From a virus: a stretch of 37,489 bases of DNA. The notes below the pieces were generated by a model. It saw only the letters and a list, made by a program, of their open reading frames with translations. It was not told the DNA's origin and searched no databases. The DNA lies in IMG/VR virus record IMGVR_UViG_3300024433_000020, positions 1 to 37,489 of that record. One strand, given 5' to 3'. The translations under genes were made by a program, and so were the position numbers. This document shows positions 24,289 to 31,914 of the stretch, piece after piece. How positions within the stretch are numbered: the first letter of the stretch is position 1; the number at the start of each line of letters is the position of its first letter.

Positions 24289-24788
24289 GATTGAATTACT
24301 GAAATTAAGAATTCGAACGTTTTACCGCCGTCTGGACTCACTACCGTATTCAAGAACGTGTCTTGTGGGTGGGTTCCGCTTGTTGCGTCCGCAACGATCT
24401 TGGCCAACAATGAAGTGTCAATTCCTGAACGCTTCCAACCATTAAACCAATTGTCTATTGAAGTTAAATACTCAACAGTGTCGTTTTTATCCAAATCTGG
24501 ATGGTAAATAGCCATTTCGGTAAGTTCTCGAATCTTCTTTTCCCTGGCTAAAACTTGTGTTTCAGAAACACCTGCTATTCCACCATCGTGCGCAGCTATA
24601 ATCCCGTCAAGGTTAGTCTTGTCTTCGGCTGAAGGTGTTTGTTCAAATTCAACAAATATCATCCCTTTAAACTCGTAAGTAGGAGTGACATAGTTTTGGA
24701 TTGTGCTTGCCCTAATTTCCAAGTCAAGTTTTTCGTAATTGACAACCCCGTTCAAAGTTTCTGATTTGCTGTAAATTTTAGCTTCCAT
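24285..24788 (-). CDS. Hypothetical tail-module protein
   Basis: 167 residues. Begins MEAKIYSKSETLNGVVNYEK, beta-strand-rich to about residue 55, then helical (AREKKIRELTEMAIYHPDL, residues 80-98), then a Trp-rich segment SIDNWFNGWKRSGID, and a C-terminal strand-like end. No membrane span. Stop overlaps the ceramidase-like gene start (ATGA); 5 bases separate it from the upstream gene. No recognised family. Confidence 0.65.
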   Translation of the reverse strand: MEAKIYSKSETLNGVVNYEKLDLEIRASTIQNYVTPTYEFKGMIFVEFEQTPSAEDKTNLDGIIAAHDGGIAGVSETQVLAREKKIRELTEMAIYHPDLDKNDTVEYLTSIDNWFNGWKRSGIDTSLLAKIVADATSGTHPQDTFLNTVVSPDGGKTFEFLISVIQS

Positions 24789-24793
24789 GATTT

Positions 24794-26065
24794 TTAACTT
24801 ATAGTCACGTATTCTTCGATTTCAATAATTGTATTCCATATTGATGCAAGACCACCCGCCGCGCCCCCTGCTACCTGTAGCAACAAAGTATTGCTTCCTA
24901 ATGCTGTCGGTGTAACAAAAAACTTACCGGTGAATCTATGTCTTTGATTAGTCCCTCTACCATCAGGATCGCCACCCCCTACGTCTTTAGGTTCTTGCCG
25001 GTGGATTTCCGAATTATCAGTTAACCCCGTAATCAAATCTAAACCGCCCAAAGATGCCGCCGCAACAAAATCGTTTCCCCCATCATTTAGTGACCAGCCG
25101 TAACTAATTGTTATTAAATGCGGAACCAGCCGTTGGATATTGACTTGAACATTCACAGCGTCTTGCAATACCGCCGTGTTGTTGATTATCAAATTAGGGT
25201 TGGTGAAAACCTGTTTTAATGTAGGTATGAAGTCAGTACCATTCCATTTCAGTATTGTGTTATCAAGAGAAGAAACCCCTGCTAAGTCAACATCGTCGTG
25301 GACTTCTATCGAAGCGTTGATGTCGATTCGCTCTTGGTCTGTTATTATTTCCCCACTTCCTGCGTCGTCTACATCGCTGTGAATTGTCACGGTTCCAGTG
25401 TCACCGGCTACCACGTCCACGTTATCGGCAACAGTAATATCTTTATCTTGCCAAGTGGCAATTCTTCTTTGGCCAGGCGATACAAGGTTGACTTCAAACC
25501 CAAGTTGCTTTGAATTGTCAAACCCGTCTTTGATTGTAAACTGATCATCGAGAAGATAATAAGGGACATCGGCACCCCTGTAAGTCCAAGCCCCAGCAAC
25601 CGCTTTATAAATTCCGGCTTCCCTTCTTGTTCCTAAAATCCACGTTCCCGTAGCCTGGTCAACAACCCAATATTGACCATCACTTGCAACAGGGTCGGGA
25701 AGATCGGCAAACGTGTTCACGCGCTGCGAATCTGGTATTAGTGGACTGTCGGCACTAGCTAAAAAAAAAATCGCTCTAAGAGCGTCAAGCAACGCGCCAG
25801 CGTCAGCCCAAGTATTGGTGCCGTTTACGTCGATGGTGTCCACCGTTATGTCAAGCGGTATCCGGTCTTTACTGCGATTAGATTCTTGATGTGTGGAGGG
25901 GGTGCCAATCTTTTTCAAGATGCCAGTAAGGTCGTACAGATAGACCACATTCCCCGAACGATCTGGCGTGTATGGGTGTAACTCTTTATCACCGAAAGCG
26001 GCTTGCTTTCCGTTAACATCGACAAGAACCGAATTTGTGTTGGATGTAAAGGTATAATTTGCCAT
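24794..26065 (-). CDS. Tail fibre or minor structural protein
   Basis: 423 residues, rich in Thr, Asp, Gly and beta structure. A middle segment LPDPVASDGQYWVVDQATGTW resembles the repeat-like strand modules of fibre proteins, and a C-terminal domain (LQDAVNVQVNIQRLVPHLIT to EIEEYVTIS) looks like a jelly-roll. A run of A residues at 25761-25769 encodes FF within RAIFFLAS. It precedes the tape measure by two genes; minor tail or adsorption proteins at this place are known in Bacteroidetes phages. Assignment rests on composition and position. Confidence 0.6.
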   Translation of the reverse strand: MANYTFTSNTNSVLVDVNGKQAAFGDKELHPYTPDRSGNVVYLYDLTGILKKIGTPSTHQESNRSKDRIPLDITVDTIDVNGTNTWADAGALLDALRAIFFLASADSPLIPDSQRVNTFADLPDPVASDGQYWVVDQATGTWILGTRREAGIYKAVAGAWTYRGADVPYYLLDDQFTIKDGFDNSKQLGFEVNLVSPGQRRIATWQDKDITVADNVDVVAGDTGTVTIHSDVDDAGSGEIITDQERIDINASIEVHDDVDLAGVSSLDNTILKWNGTDFIPTLKQVFTNPNLIINNTAVLQDAVNVQVNIQRLVPHLITISYGWSLNDGGNDFVAAASLGGLDLITGLTDNSEIHRQEPKDVGGGDPDGRGTNQRHRFTGKFFVTPTALGSNTLLLQVAGGAAGGLASIWNTIIEIEEYVTIS

Positions 26066-26085
26066 TGTGGTAAAGATAAGAACAA

Positions 26086-26565
26086 TTAAGCTGATTCCAT
26101 AATAGCAACGTAATTATAGAATTCTACAACGCTGCATTCGTTCGCCCTAACAGGGAAACCAATAAACTTGCTAATCCTGGCACAAGTCGTTTCAATCTTT
26201 TCACTTTCACCGGTAATCAACAATTTTGCTTCAGCTTCATAAACCTTGGCGCGTATAATTTGCCACTTCTTACCGTTATACGCCTGGTCGTAGAATGCCA
26301 GTGCTTTCTTCATTTTCGTAATGTATTGAACGTATGCTTCCGGCAACCCATGTGCTTTAATATGTTGGTCAAATATTCTTGGCCAAAGTTTGGAGGCTTT
26401 CACAATTGAAAAGTAATTGTTTTTACTCATTTGCGATAAATCCCCAGACATGCACTTGGTGAAGTTGCCAATTGGCATCGTTTGGATATCACGATAATAA
26501 TTCGCGAAGAATGTAACTAATAATTTCCGGTAACACTTCGTTAGCCAATTCTTGAATACTTTCAT
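26086..26565 (-). CDS. Hypothetical protein of the tail/neck module
   Basis: 159 residues, helical, basic N-terminus (MKVFKNWLTKCYRKLLVTF) then FANYYRDIQTMPIGNFTKCM and helices rich in Lys/Tyr. The ATG at 26565 lies 77 bases inside the upstream gene; the Met at 26478 is a possible later start, but the YYRDIQTMPIGNF stretch before it looks conserved-protein-like, so the longer form is kept. No function recognised; tail assembly or structural is the contextual guess. Confidence 0.55.
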   Translation of the reverse strand: MKVFKNWLTKCYRKLLVTFFANYYRDIQTMPIGNFTKCMSGDLSQMSKNNYFSIVKASKLWPRIFDQHIKAHGLPEAYVQYITKMKKALAFYDQAYNGKKWQIIRAKVYEAEAKLLITGESEKIETTCARISKFIGFPVRANECSVVEFYNYVAIMESA

Positions 26566-26971
26566 TTGTCAATCCTATTATGTCCGAACCCCAACGTTCG
26601 CGAAGGTCTTCGCCTTCTTTCAACGTGTCGGCTTTTAATACAAAACTGTCAGCCTTTTGTACGAATTCCCAAGATCGGTAAAATTCCCCTTCTTGGTAGA
26701 GCGTAACACGGTCAAAAGGCAAACCTTCGAAACGCTTCAAATCTTTTGTTATAGGTGCATAGCCGCCGCCAATACGTGAAAGTTCGACCCCTTCACTATC
26801 TACACCATGTAAAAACAATTGTCCGTATTCGCTATTGTTCGGGCTTCCGGTGTTAAGTTCAATGGCGAATAGTTGAATATGGTCTTGGGAAAATACAAAA
26901 AAAAGGGTTGATTCATAAGTCAACCCTTTTCCGTTTTTTATCAAGTCCGTGAGTCGTCCCCAAGTTATCAT
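26489..26971 (-). CDS. Hypothetical protein of the tail module
   Basis: 160 residues. Starts with ATG overlapping the previous TGA (ATGA). Mixed alpha/beta: ITWGRLTDLIKNGKGLTYES, then strands FFVFSQDHIQLFAIELNTG, SRIGGGYAPITKDLKRF, RVTLYQEGEFYRSWEF, then a helical C-terminus ISYILRELLS. The aromatic and strand content suggests a compact structural or virion protein. No family recognised. Confidence 0.6.
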   Translation of the reverse strand: MITWGRLTDLIKNGKGLTYESTLFFVFSQDHIQLFAIELNTGSPNNSEYGQLFLHGVDSEGVELSRIGGGYAPITKDLKRFEGLPFDRVTLYQEGEFYRSWEFVQKADSFVLKADTLKEGEDLRERWGSDIIGLTNESIQELANEVLPEIISYILRELLS

Positions 26972-27144
26972 TCTCCGATATTGTTCGCCGGTGGTTTCTT
27001 ACCAGTGACTTCTTCGTAGACTTTATCTAGGTCTTGACCCGCCAATACTTCACCGTAAGACTTTTTGAAATCTTTCAACTTCATTTTGCTTATAGCTTCA
27101 ACTTGAAACGAAGTGTTCCCTACTTTCTTATATCCCTTTTCCAT
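26968..27144 (-). CDS. Small protein after the major tail protein (possible assembly factor)
   Basis: 58 residues from the ATG at 27144, which overlaps the major tail protein stop (TAATG), to a TGA overlapping the next ATG. Reads MEKGYKKVGNTSFQVEAISK and continues with Lys-rich helices (MKLKDFKKSYGEVL, DKVYEEVTGKKPP). Both junctions are coupled, so it is very likely translated. Its place just after the tail tube gene is where siphophages encode tail assembly chaperones; I saw no programmed frameshift signal that would extend it. Confidence 0.65.
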   Translation of the reverse strand: MEKGYKKVGNTSFQVEAISKMKLKDFKKSYGEVLAGQDLDKVYEEVTGKKPPANNIGE

Positions 27145-28070
27145 TACGGTATAGTTATGTCTTGTTCTAAGAAGAACCCGGGCTTGTTGCCGGAAGTCTT
27201 CACGTTAGTAAGTTCCAATACATGCCCTGAAGTTTGGAAAGGTATCACAAAAGTGTACGTCCCTTCAGGTGCTTCGGTTACTGACGTGATCGCCACCGTC
27301 AAGTTGGTGTTCTTGTTCAGCAATGCAAAATCACTGGCCACCCAGCCAGGTACAACTTCTTTTGAAGCATTCAAGAAGATATCGTAATCAACCGATAAGG
27401 CTGCCACAAATCCCGTTGCCGCTTCGCCTGAAATAGCCGCCGCCAAAGGCAACAACCCTTCAATGTCCAAAAGATCGGCAGTCGCTTCTTCTTCACTGAT
27501 CACCCGTAAATCTTTATCCCTTTCAAGTTGCGAGAACTCAAAAGACAATTGCACTTTCGCGCTTACTGTCGGCGTAGCTTTCACATACCTTGGTTCCCAG
27601 CTATTTTGATTAACCCGAATAGGTCGCAAAGCTGTTTTGTCTTTCGATATCGAACCGGTGATTGCGCCGCAGCTATCAATCACAAAAAGTCCAAAATCAA
27701 AACACTTCAAAGATTCCAGAATGCCCACGTAAGCCGGTGCAAAATTGATCAACCAACCAACGTAAGTTCTTACGCCTTGTTGTGTGATCACGCTACCGCC
27801 ATCCGAAAAAGTTTCGGTAATCGGATCGGCTCTTGTGTCTTCTTCATTTCTAAAATTCCCTATTGGGTACCATCGTTTCGATTCATCTTCTTCGTTGATC
27901 TTAGCATCAACGTAAGCTTGATCAATTACGTCAGACGCTAAAATTTGATTCAACGTACCGTCGTCGGCTTTCATTCTCACGGCAATTAGCCCCACACCTG
28001 AAGCTACTACCCTTTGTTTTGTTGGGGTTCCTGTGTTCAGGATCGACCCATTACACGCGCAAAATTCCAT
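27144..28070 (-). CDS. Major tail tube protein (putative)
   Basis: 308 residues. The N-terminus has CACNGSILNTGTPTKQRVVA; the middle has a long beta-rich region with RTYVGWLINFAPAYVGILES and the C-terminal part is strand-rich and hydrophobic, ending QDITIP. It is preceded by the head-tail connector genes and followed by small assembly-type genes, the expected site of the tail tube gene. A hallmark motif is not visible, so the call is mainly contextual; it could also be a tail completion or sheath-like protein. Confidence 0.6.
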   Translation of the reverse strand: MEFCACNGSILNTGTPTKQRVVASGVGLIAVRMKADDGTLNQILASDVIDQAYVDAKINEEDESKRWYPIGNFRNEEDTRADPITETFSDGGSVITQQGVRTYVGWLINFAPAYVGILESLKCFDFGLFVIDSCGAITGSISKDKTALRPIRVNQNSWEPRYVKATPTVSAKVQLSFEFSQLERDKDLRVISEEEATADLLDIEGLLPLAAAISGEAATGFVAALSVDYDIFLNASKEVVPGWVASDFALLNKNTNLTVAITSVTEAPEGTYTFVIPFQTSGHVLELTNVKTSGNKPGFFLEQDITIP

Positions 28071-28083
28071 AATATTTATTTAA

Positions 28084-28752
28084 TTAACATTTTTTCAAAG
28101 GTAATGTAAAACTAAGTTCTACGCCGGTCAAGTTATCGTCAAATAATCTTCGATCATGACCCGCGTTATCTTTCCAAATCCCCCATTTAATATGATTGAT
28201 TCGGGTAAAGTCTGTTTCGTATAAGTAGAAACAGCATTGGTATTCACAAGCTGCTTCTTCGAATTCATCCACTAAATTGTTCAAGCCAAGTAAACGCTGG
28301 CTATAATGGTCGTCCGTTTCCCATTCGTCAAAATTCGCACTGTCTAAGAAGAATAAACGAAGGTCTGATTCCCTAACAATGCGGCTGTTTTTCCGTTTGT
28401 CGCGTTCCCTTAAAATTTCGTATAGGTAGACCATGGGTACTTTATCACGTTCTCTAGCCCCGTTGATATGGGCGTTGGTCATCATAGGGGTTCCGTGGAA
28501 GTAGAACGGATTTGGTACCGTATAAGAAACCGCAGCCGGAAGAACACCGACCACCGTGATAGAAGTATTGTTGACGACTGAAAATATTTCATAGTCTGAA
28601 CCGTCAACGTTCAATTGCATCTTCTTTCTAGCGTGAAAAGTTTTTTCTACTACAAGCGTAGTATTTACCCCGTCGTCACTAAAAGAAACCACTTGACCGG
28701 AAAGGTCAAGCGTGTTAATGAAATCTTCCAGTATGTCAACGGTTAACCTCAT
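28084..28752 (-). CDS. Tail completion/neck protein (putative)
   Basis: 222 residues from the ATG at 28752, which overlaps the previous stop as ATGA; an upstream in-frame start at 28776 is rejected. Mixed structure: MRLTVDILEDFINTLDLSGQ, strands to about 90, a helical segment with the basic run GARERDKVPMVYLYEILRER, then LDSANFDEWETDDHYSQRL and a beta end SFTLPLKKC. It lies after the connector and before the tail protein. Members of this position in Bacteroidetes phages are neck or tail terminator proteins; no direct motif. Confidence 0.55.
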   Translation of the reverse strand: MRLTVDILEDFINTLDLSGQVVSFSDDGVNTTLVVEKTFHARKKMQLNVDGSDYEIFSVVNNTSITVVGVLPAAVSYTVPNPFYFHGTPMMTNAHINGARERDKVPMVYLYEILRERDKRKNSRIVRESDLRLFFLDSANFDEWETDDHYSQRLLGLNNLVDEFEEAACEYQCCFYLYETDFTRINHIKWGIWKDNAGHDRRLFDDNLTGVELSFTLPLKKC

Positions 28753-29447
28753 ATTGGTGCGGTTTCTAATTGGCAAAATTCAACATCTTCGTAAGGTTTC
28801 CAAGTGACCAGATCACCGGTAAAGTCAAGCCCTGTTTGCCCCGCATCAATGACAATAGAAGTATCGACAGTTACTGAAATAGGTTGGTATTCTTGGCCAT
28901 CTATGGTCACAGTGTCCCCAGCTTCAAGATATTTCGTATTGGGAATTGACAACGTGTAAGTGTTGTCAAGGTTGTCAGTGGAGGCGGTAACCCCTTCTTC
29001 AAATTCTTCATTGGCTTCTAAAAAGTCGGGTGTAGATGCAAGAAGCATCACGCCGTTATTGAAGCGCGCCCTGGCGGTGTTGGCTACCTCTATATCGTTA
29101 GCCCTTTCGCTGTTTTCAGATTTACCTTTGACCCTACCCACTTGGGTAGCTGTAAAGTTGTCACGTACAAATTCGAAGTAGATAAACCTAATCAATGGCT
29201 TTACCAACCCTTCGTAATAGCGTCTTTTGTCGTCCACGTCAACGTAGTTAACCCCGTCCAATAGATCAGTCCATTTTTGACGCGTTTGCGCCTCAATGTC
29301 CGCGTATGCAGCCGCTCCGACAAGTTGTCGAAGGTACTGTTCACGGAAGGTAATAATGTACTGGTCAAGGTCTTCTTCCTTGAATTGGTTGGCTACTATC
29401 TTCAACCAGCCAACAAAATCGTCTACGGTGATAGTTGGTAAAGCCAT
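28749..29447 (-). CDS. Head-tail connector / adaptor protein (putative)
   Basis: 232 residues. N-terminal half is helical with YITFREQYLRQLVGAAAY and RRYYEGLVKPLIRFIYFEF, the type of helix bundle of adaptor proteins (gp6/gp15-like, DUF6712-like in Bacteroidetes phages). C-terminal half is beta-rich with a hydroxyl-rich stretch (GQEYQPISVTVDTSIVIDA). Its position two genes after the capsid protein fits a head completion/adaptor role. The next gene overlaps its stop. Confidence 0.65.
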   Translation of the reverse strand: MALPTITVDDFVGWLKIVANQFKEEDLDQYIITFREQYLRQLVGAAAYADIEAQTRQKWTDLLDGVNYVDVDDKRRYYEGLVKPLIRFIYFEFVRDNFTATQVGRVKGKSENSERANDIEVANTARARFNNGVMLLASTPDFLEANEEFEEGVTASTDNLDNTYTLSIPNTKYLEAGDTVTIDGQEYQPISVTVDTSIVIDAGQTGLDFTGDLVTWKPYEDVEFCQLETAPI

Positions 29448-29456
29448 TTGAATTAC

Positions 29457-29645
29457 TTAATCAGTTACGTCAGGCTTCTTGTCTGATTTAGGGAAGTTAT
29501 AAACTTGACCCACTTTTTCAGAATCCTTTGCAAGAACAGCCCTTTTGTTCTTAGTCAAGAAATCCGCCGATTCTTTAGAAACTGCATAAACCTTACCAGG
29601 TTTCATTTGCGTTCCCTCCAATGCTTTTATGTTTACTTTTTTCAT
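29457..29645 (-). CDS. Small head-region protein
   Basis: 62 residues, basic N-terminus MKKVNIKALEGTQMKPGKVY, then AVSKESADFLTKNKRAVLA. Short proteins of this form (a small beta hairpin with MxPGxxYxVS) follow major capsid genes in many phages, perhaps capsid-associated. It begins after the hairpin downstream of the capsid gene. Function unproven. Confidence 0.7.
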   Translation of the reverse strand: MKKVNIKALEGTQMKPGKVYAVSKESADFLTKNKRAVLAKDSEKVGQVYNFPKSDKKPDVTD

Positions 29646-29667
29646 ATTCGTATCTTTTTGTAAAGCT

Positions 29668-29693
29668 TAAAAGATAGCCTCCGAAGAGGCTAT
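29668..29693 (-). terminator. UUCG-loop hairpin after the capsid gene (weak terminator or processing site)
   Basis: On the minus strand ATAGCCTC, tetraloop TTCG, GAGGCTAT, then CTTTT. Eight base pairs with a stable cUUCGg tetraloop and a short T run. It lies 23 bases after the capsid stop and before the small head gene. It probably lets some transcripts end after the capsid gene, giving it more mRNA than downstream genes. Confidence 0.6.
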
Positions 29694-29715
29694 TTTATAG
29701 AGCAAATCAAAAGTA

Positions 29716-31020
29716 TTAAGGTGTTTCTAATGCAGCCGTATCGGTAGCAAAATCACCCGCCACAAATGCAGTTCTGTCGTTGTTCTTCACAAGCGTTAAA
29801 CCCCTCCATTCCGCAAGGATGGTTCTAAGGTTTTCAGTGAAGTCGTTACCGTCCAACCCAATGTCGAATCGCATAGAAGAACGGGTAACCAACAACGCAA
29901 GATCGAATGCACCAACGAGGTATTCGCCTTGTGTGATCAACGTTGACTTGATGATTGGCACACCGTCAAGGATCAGCGTAGAACCAACTTGAATAAGTCT
30001 TTCAACATATCGTTTGTCGGTAGACGAAATCTTGGTAAGCATCAAGCTTGTAACATCTGAAGGGTGCATGAAGATGTAATTCACCATGCCTTCATTCTCT
30101 TGCGCAATCTCTACTTGATTCATTGCTACGGTCAACACGTCAACGATATTGGCGTTGTCAACTGTTCCAGCGAATGACCCAGGGGCAAAAGCACTGGCAA
30201 CAGTTCTTATACCTCTATGGTTCTGGCCGGTGCCGTCACCGTTATAAGCTGTCTCTTCAACCTTCTTCAAAAGCTCACGCATAAGCTCTTGTTCGATTTC
30301 TGATTGAATCCAAGTGATATCGTCCAGCATTTCGGTTGAAACCTTGATGAAAGCCGTAGTTTTCTTCACGGTTTCGTTGGCAACTACCAAGTCAAATTCA
30401 ATTTGATTCTTAACCGCAGCTTCCGCAGTTTGTCCGGCAGTACCGTCTTTGTTCGCCTGGTACACCCAGCTAACAACGTTAGACGTGGTGTTTCTTTGAC
30501 CCATTACGTCAAGCAACCGAACGCGTCTTGAAGGTATGATATTCAGCCCTTCAATTCGGTCTTCTACAGGAATGTTACCTCCGGAAACATTACCCGCTAA
30601 AGTCATAGTGCCAGGCACTTTAACTTCAAAGTCGAACGCATTTGCTTTGGCTTCGGAAGCGGTACCTTCCTTCAGTTGTTGCAATTTCTCTTTGTTGGCT
30701 TCTAATGCCTTTGTGATCTGTTCACCGAACGTAGCGTTCGTTTTTTCACTTGGCTTGGCCAACTGCTTGATCATAATACCGTGTTCCTTCAGTACTTCGT
30801 TAAGCTGCTTCAACTGTTCAGTTTGTACTTGCTTAATTGCGCTTTCCATTTTAGCAATGTCTTCTTTCGAGGCCTTTGCTTCAATCGCTGCTTCAAGTTC
30901 GGTTCTCTTCTTCTCGTTGAACTCGTTATAAAGTCCAGCTAATTCTTCGGCGGACTTTTCTTCCAGCTTGGAAACGTCTACGCCTTTTTCTTCCAAAAAT
31001 TTTTTAAATTCTTCGTTCAT
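29716..31020 (-). CDS. Major capsid protein, HK97 fold
   Basis: 434 residues. Residues 1 to about 130 are a charged coiled coil (EEKKRTELEAAIEAKASKED in this part) like the delta/scaffold domain removed by the prohead protease. Core: VPGTMTLAGNVSGGNIPVED (about 134-153), ETVKKTTAFIKVSTEMLDDI (about 226-245), YIFMHPSDVTSLMLTKISST and a final WRGLTLVKNNDRTAFVAGDF. These match HK97-type capsid proteins of this kind. It is preceded by the protease and portal in standard order and followed by a hairpin that may protect or limit its message. Confidence 0.92.
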   Translation of the reverse strand: MNEEFKKFLEEKGVDVSKLEEKSAEELAGLYNEFNEKKRTELEAAIEAKASKEDIAKMESAIKQVQTEQLKQLNEVLKEHGIMIKQLAKPSEKTNATFGEQITKALEANKEKLQQLKEGTASEAKANAFDFEVKVPGTMTLAGNVSGGNIPVEDRIEGLNIIPSRRVRLLDVMGQRNTTSNVVSWVYQANKDGTAGQTAEAAVKNQIEFDLVVANETVKKTTAFIKVSTEMLDDITWIQSEIEQELMRELLKKVEETAYNGDGTGQNHRGIRTVASAFAPGSFAGTVDNANIVDVLTVAMNQVEIAQENEGMVNYIFMHPSDVTSLMLTKISSTDKRYVERLIQVGSTLILDGVPIIKSTLITQGEYLVGAFDLALLVTRSSMRFDIGLDGNDFTENLRTILAEWRGLTLVKNNDRTAFVAGDFATDTAALETP

Positions 31021-31030
31021 GATTTATGGG

Positions 31031-31885
31031 TTAAAACCCGATTAATGATTTCAAAAAGTCTTTACCGTTAGGTTCGGAAGTGTCTTCAGGCTGACGGCTG
31101 GAAGGCTTACCAGTGTCTTTCTTGAACGGCTGCCGTTCGGTTAAAGTGCTAATATACGATTTTATTTGCTTCATTTCCATATCAAGACGGTGAAACCCGT
31201 CGTCAGACAAGTTACCGTTCTTCATAAGACCTTTGCAAATGTCCAGTTTATCGAACAGTTGCTTTTGTAAAACAGTGTTAGAAGGCGATTTTACACCCAA
31301 CATAGGGGTTAACTCATTAGCCCCAAAGCTAACGTCTGAACCTTCCCAAAGTTTTATTTCTTTCACAACCCAAAAATAACCGGCTTCTTGGCCGACTTCT
31401 GGATTAATGGCCATAGCTAAAAACTTTTCAAAATCTTCAGTCCCTTCTTCCACCAAGTCAAGGTTTACATATTGGAAACCGATAGACCTTGCGTCGTACA
31501 TTTCGGCTTGTATCTTTATTAGTTGGTCGTTTGAATCGGTAGATTCAGGGTAGAAGGATTCGTGATAAATCCCGCTTACTTTCCTACCGTTAAAGTCAAC
31601 TTCTTTTTCCTCCAAGACATCTATGCGGGCGATATTCATAGACCAATTATGGTCTTTTAAATGTTTGATTTTGTTGCCCTTGGTTGACCCAACGCCGCGT
31701 TCTTGTATGGATTTAGCCGCCGCCCCAGGTAATAACATGTCTAAATCAGAGTCAATATAGAAGTTAGTGTTAAAAAGTCCGGTGACAGTTCTTTTCTCTA
31801 AGTCTATATCTTTGACCGCTTTTTCAACCGTAGTCACTTTATAGGGGTTGGATAGCTTCTTTTTAGTATCTAATTTAGTTTTCAT
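31031..31885 (-). CDS. HK97-family prohead protease
   Basis: 284 residues. Serine protease motifs of the U35/HK97 prohead protease: KHLKDHNWSM with His79 (His75 nearby), SIGF in DARSIGFQYV with Ser134, and the C-terminal part of the core LWEGSDVSFGANELTPML (about 175-193). It cuts the capsid scaffold domain during maturation. The last 70 residues are polar and may be a scaffold-binding or self-cleaved tail (KDTGKPSSRQPEDTS). The start ATG follows a duplicated 16-base unit at the portal junction. Confidence 0.92.
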   Translation of the reverse strand: MKTKLDTKKKLSNPYKVTTVEKAVKDIDLEKRTVTGLFNTNFYIDSDLDMLLPGAAAKSIQERGVGSTKGNKIKHLKDHNWSMNIARIDVLEEKEVDFNGRKVSGIYHESFYPESTDSNDQLIKIQAEMYDARSIGFQYVNLDLVEEGTEDFEKFLAMAINPEVGQEAGYFWVVKEIKLWEGSDVSFGANELTPMLGVKSPSNTVLQKQLFDKLDICKGLMKNGNLSDDGFHRLDMEMKQIKSYISTLTERQPFKKDTGKPSSRQPEDTSEPNGKDFLKSLIGF

Positions 31886-31914
31886 TATCCTAGTATTTCA
31901 TTATCCTAGTATTT
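31883..31914. repeat. Two-copy 16-base tandem repeat at portal/protease junction
   Basis: cattatcctagtattt occurs twice in direct tandem, with part of a third (cattag follows). It contains the portal stop and an ATG of the protease. Without the duplication the portal stop would overlap the protease start as TAATG, so the extra copy looks like a simple slip or recombination product. Confidence 0.9.

Noticed and set aside
26489-27144. Programmed frameshift joining tail assembly chaperones as in lambda G/GT
   Set aside because: No slippery heptamer found near the end of the 58-residue gene; genes are joined by simple start/stop overlaps.
30536-30931. Plus-strand ORF of 131 residues
   Set aside because: Antisense to the capsid scaffold coiled coil; no motif or start context.
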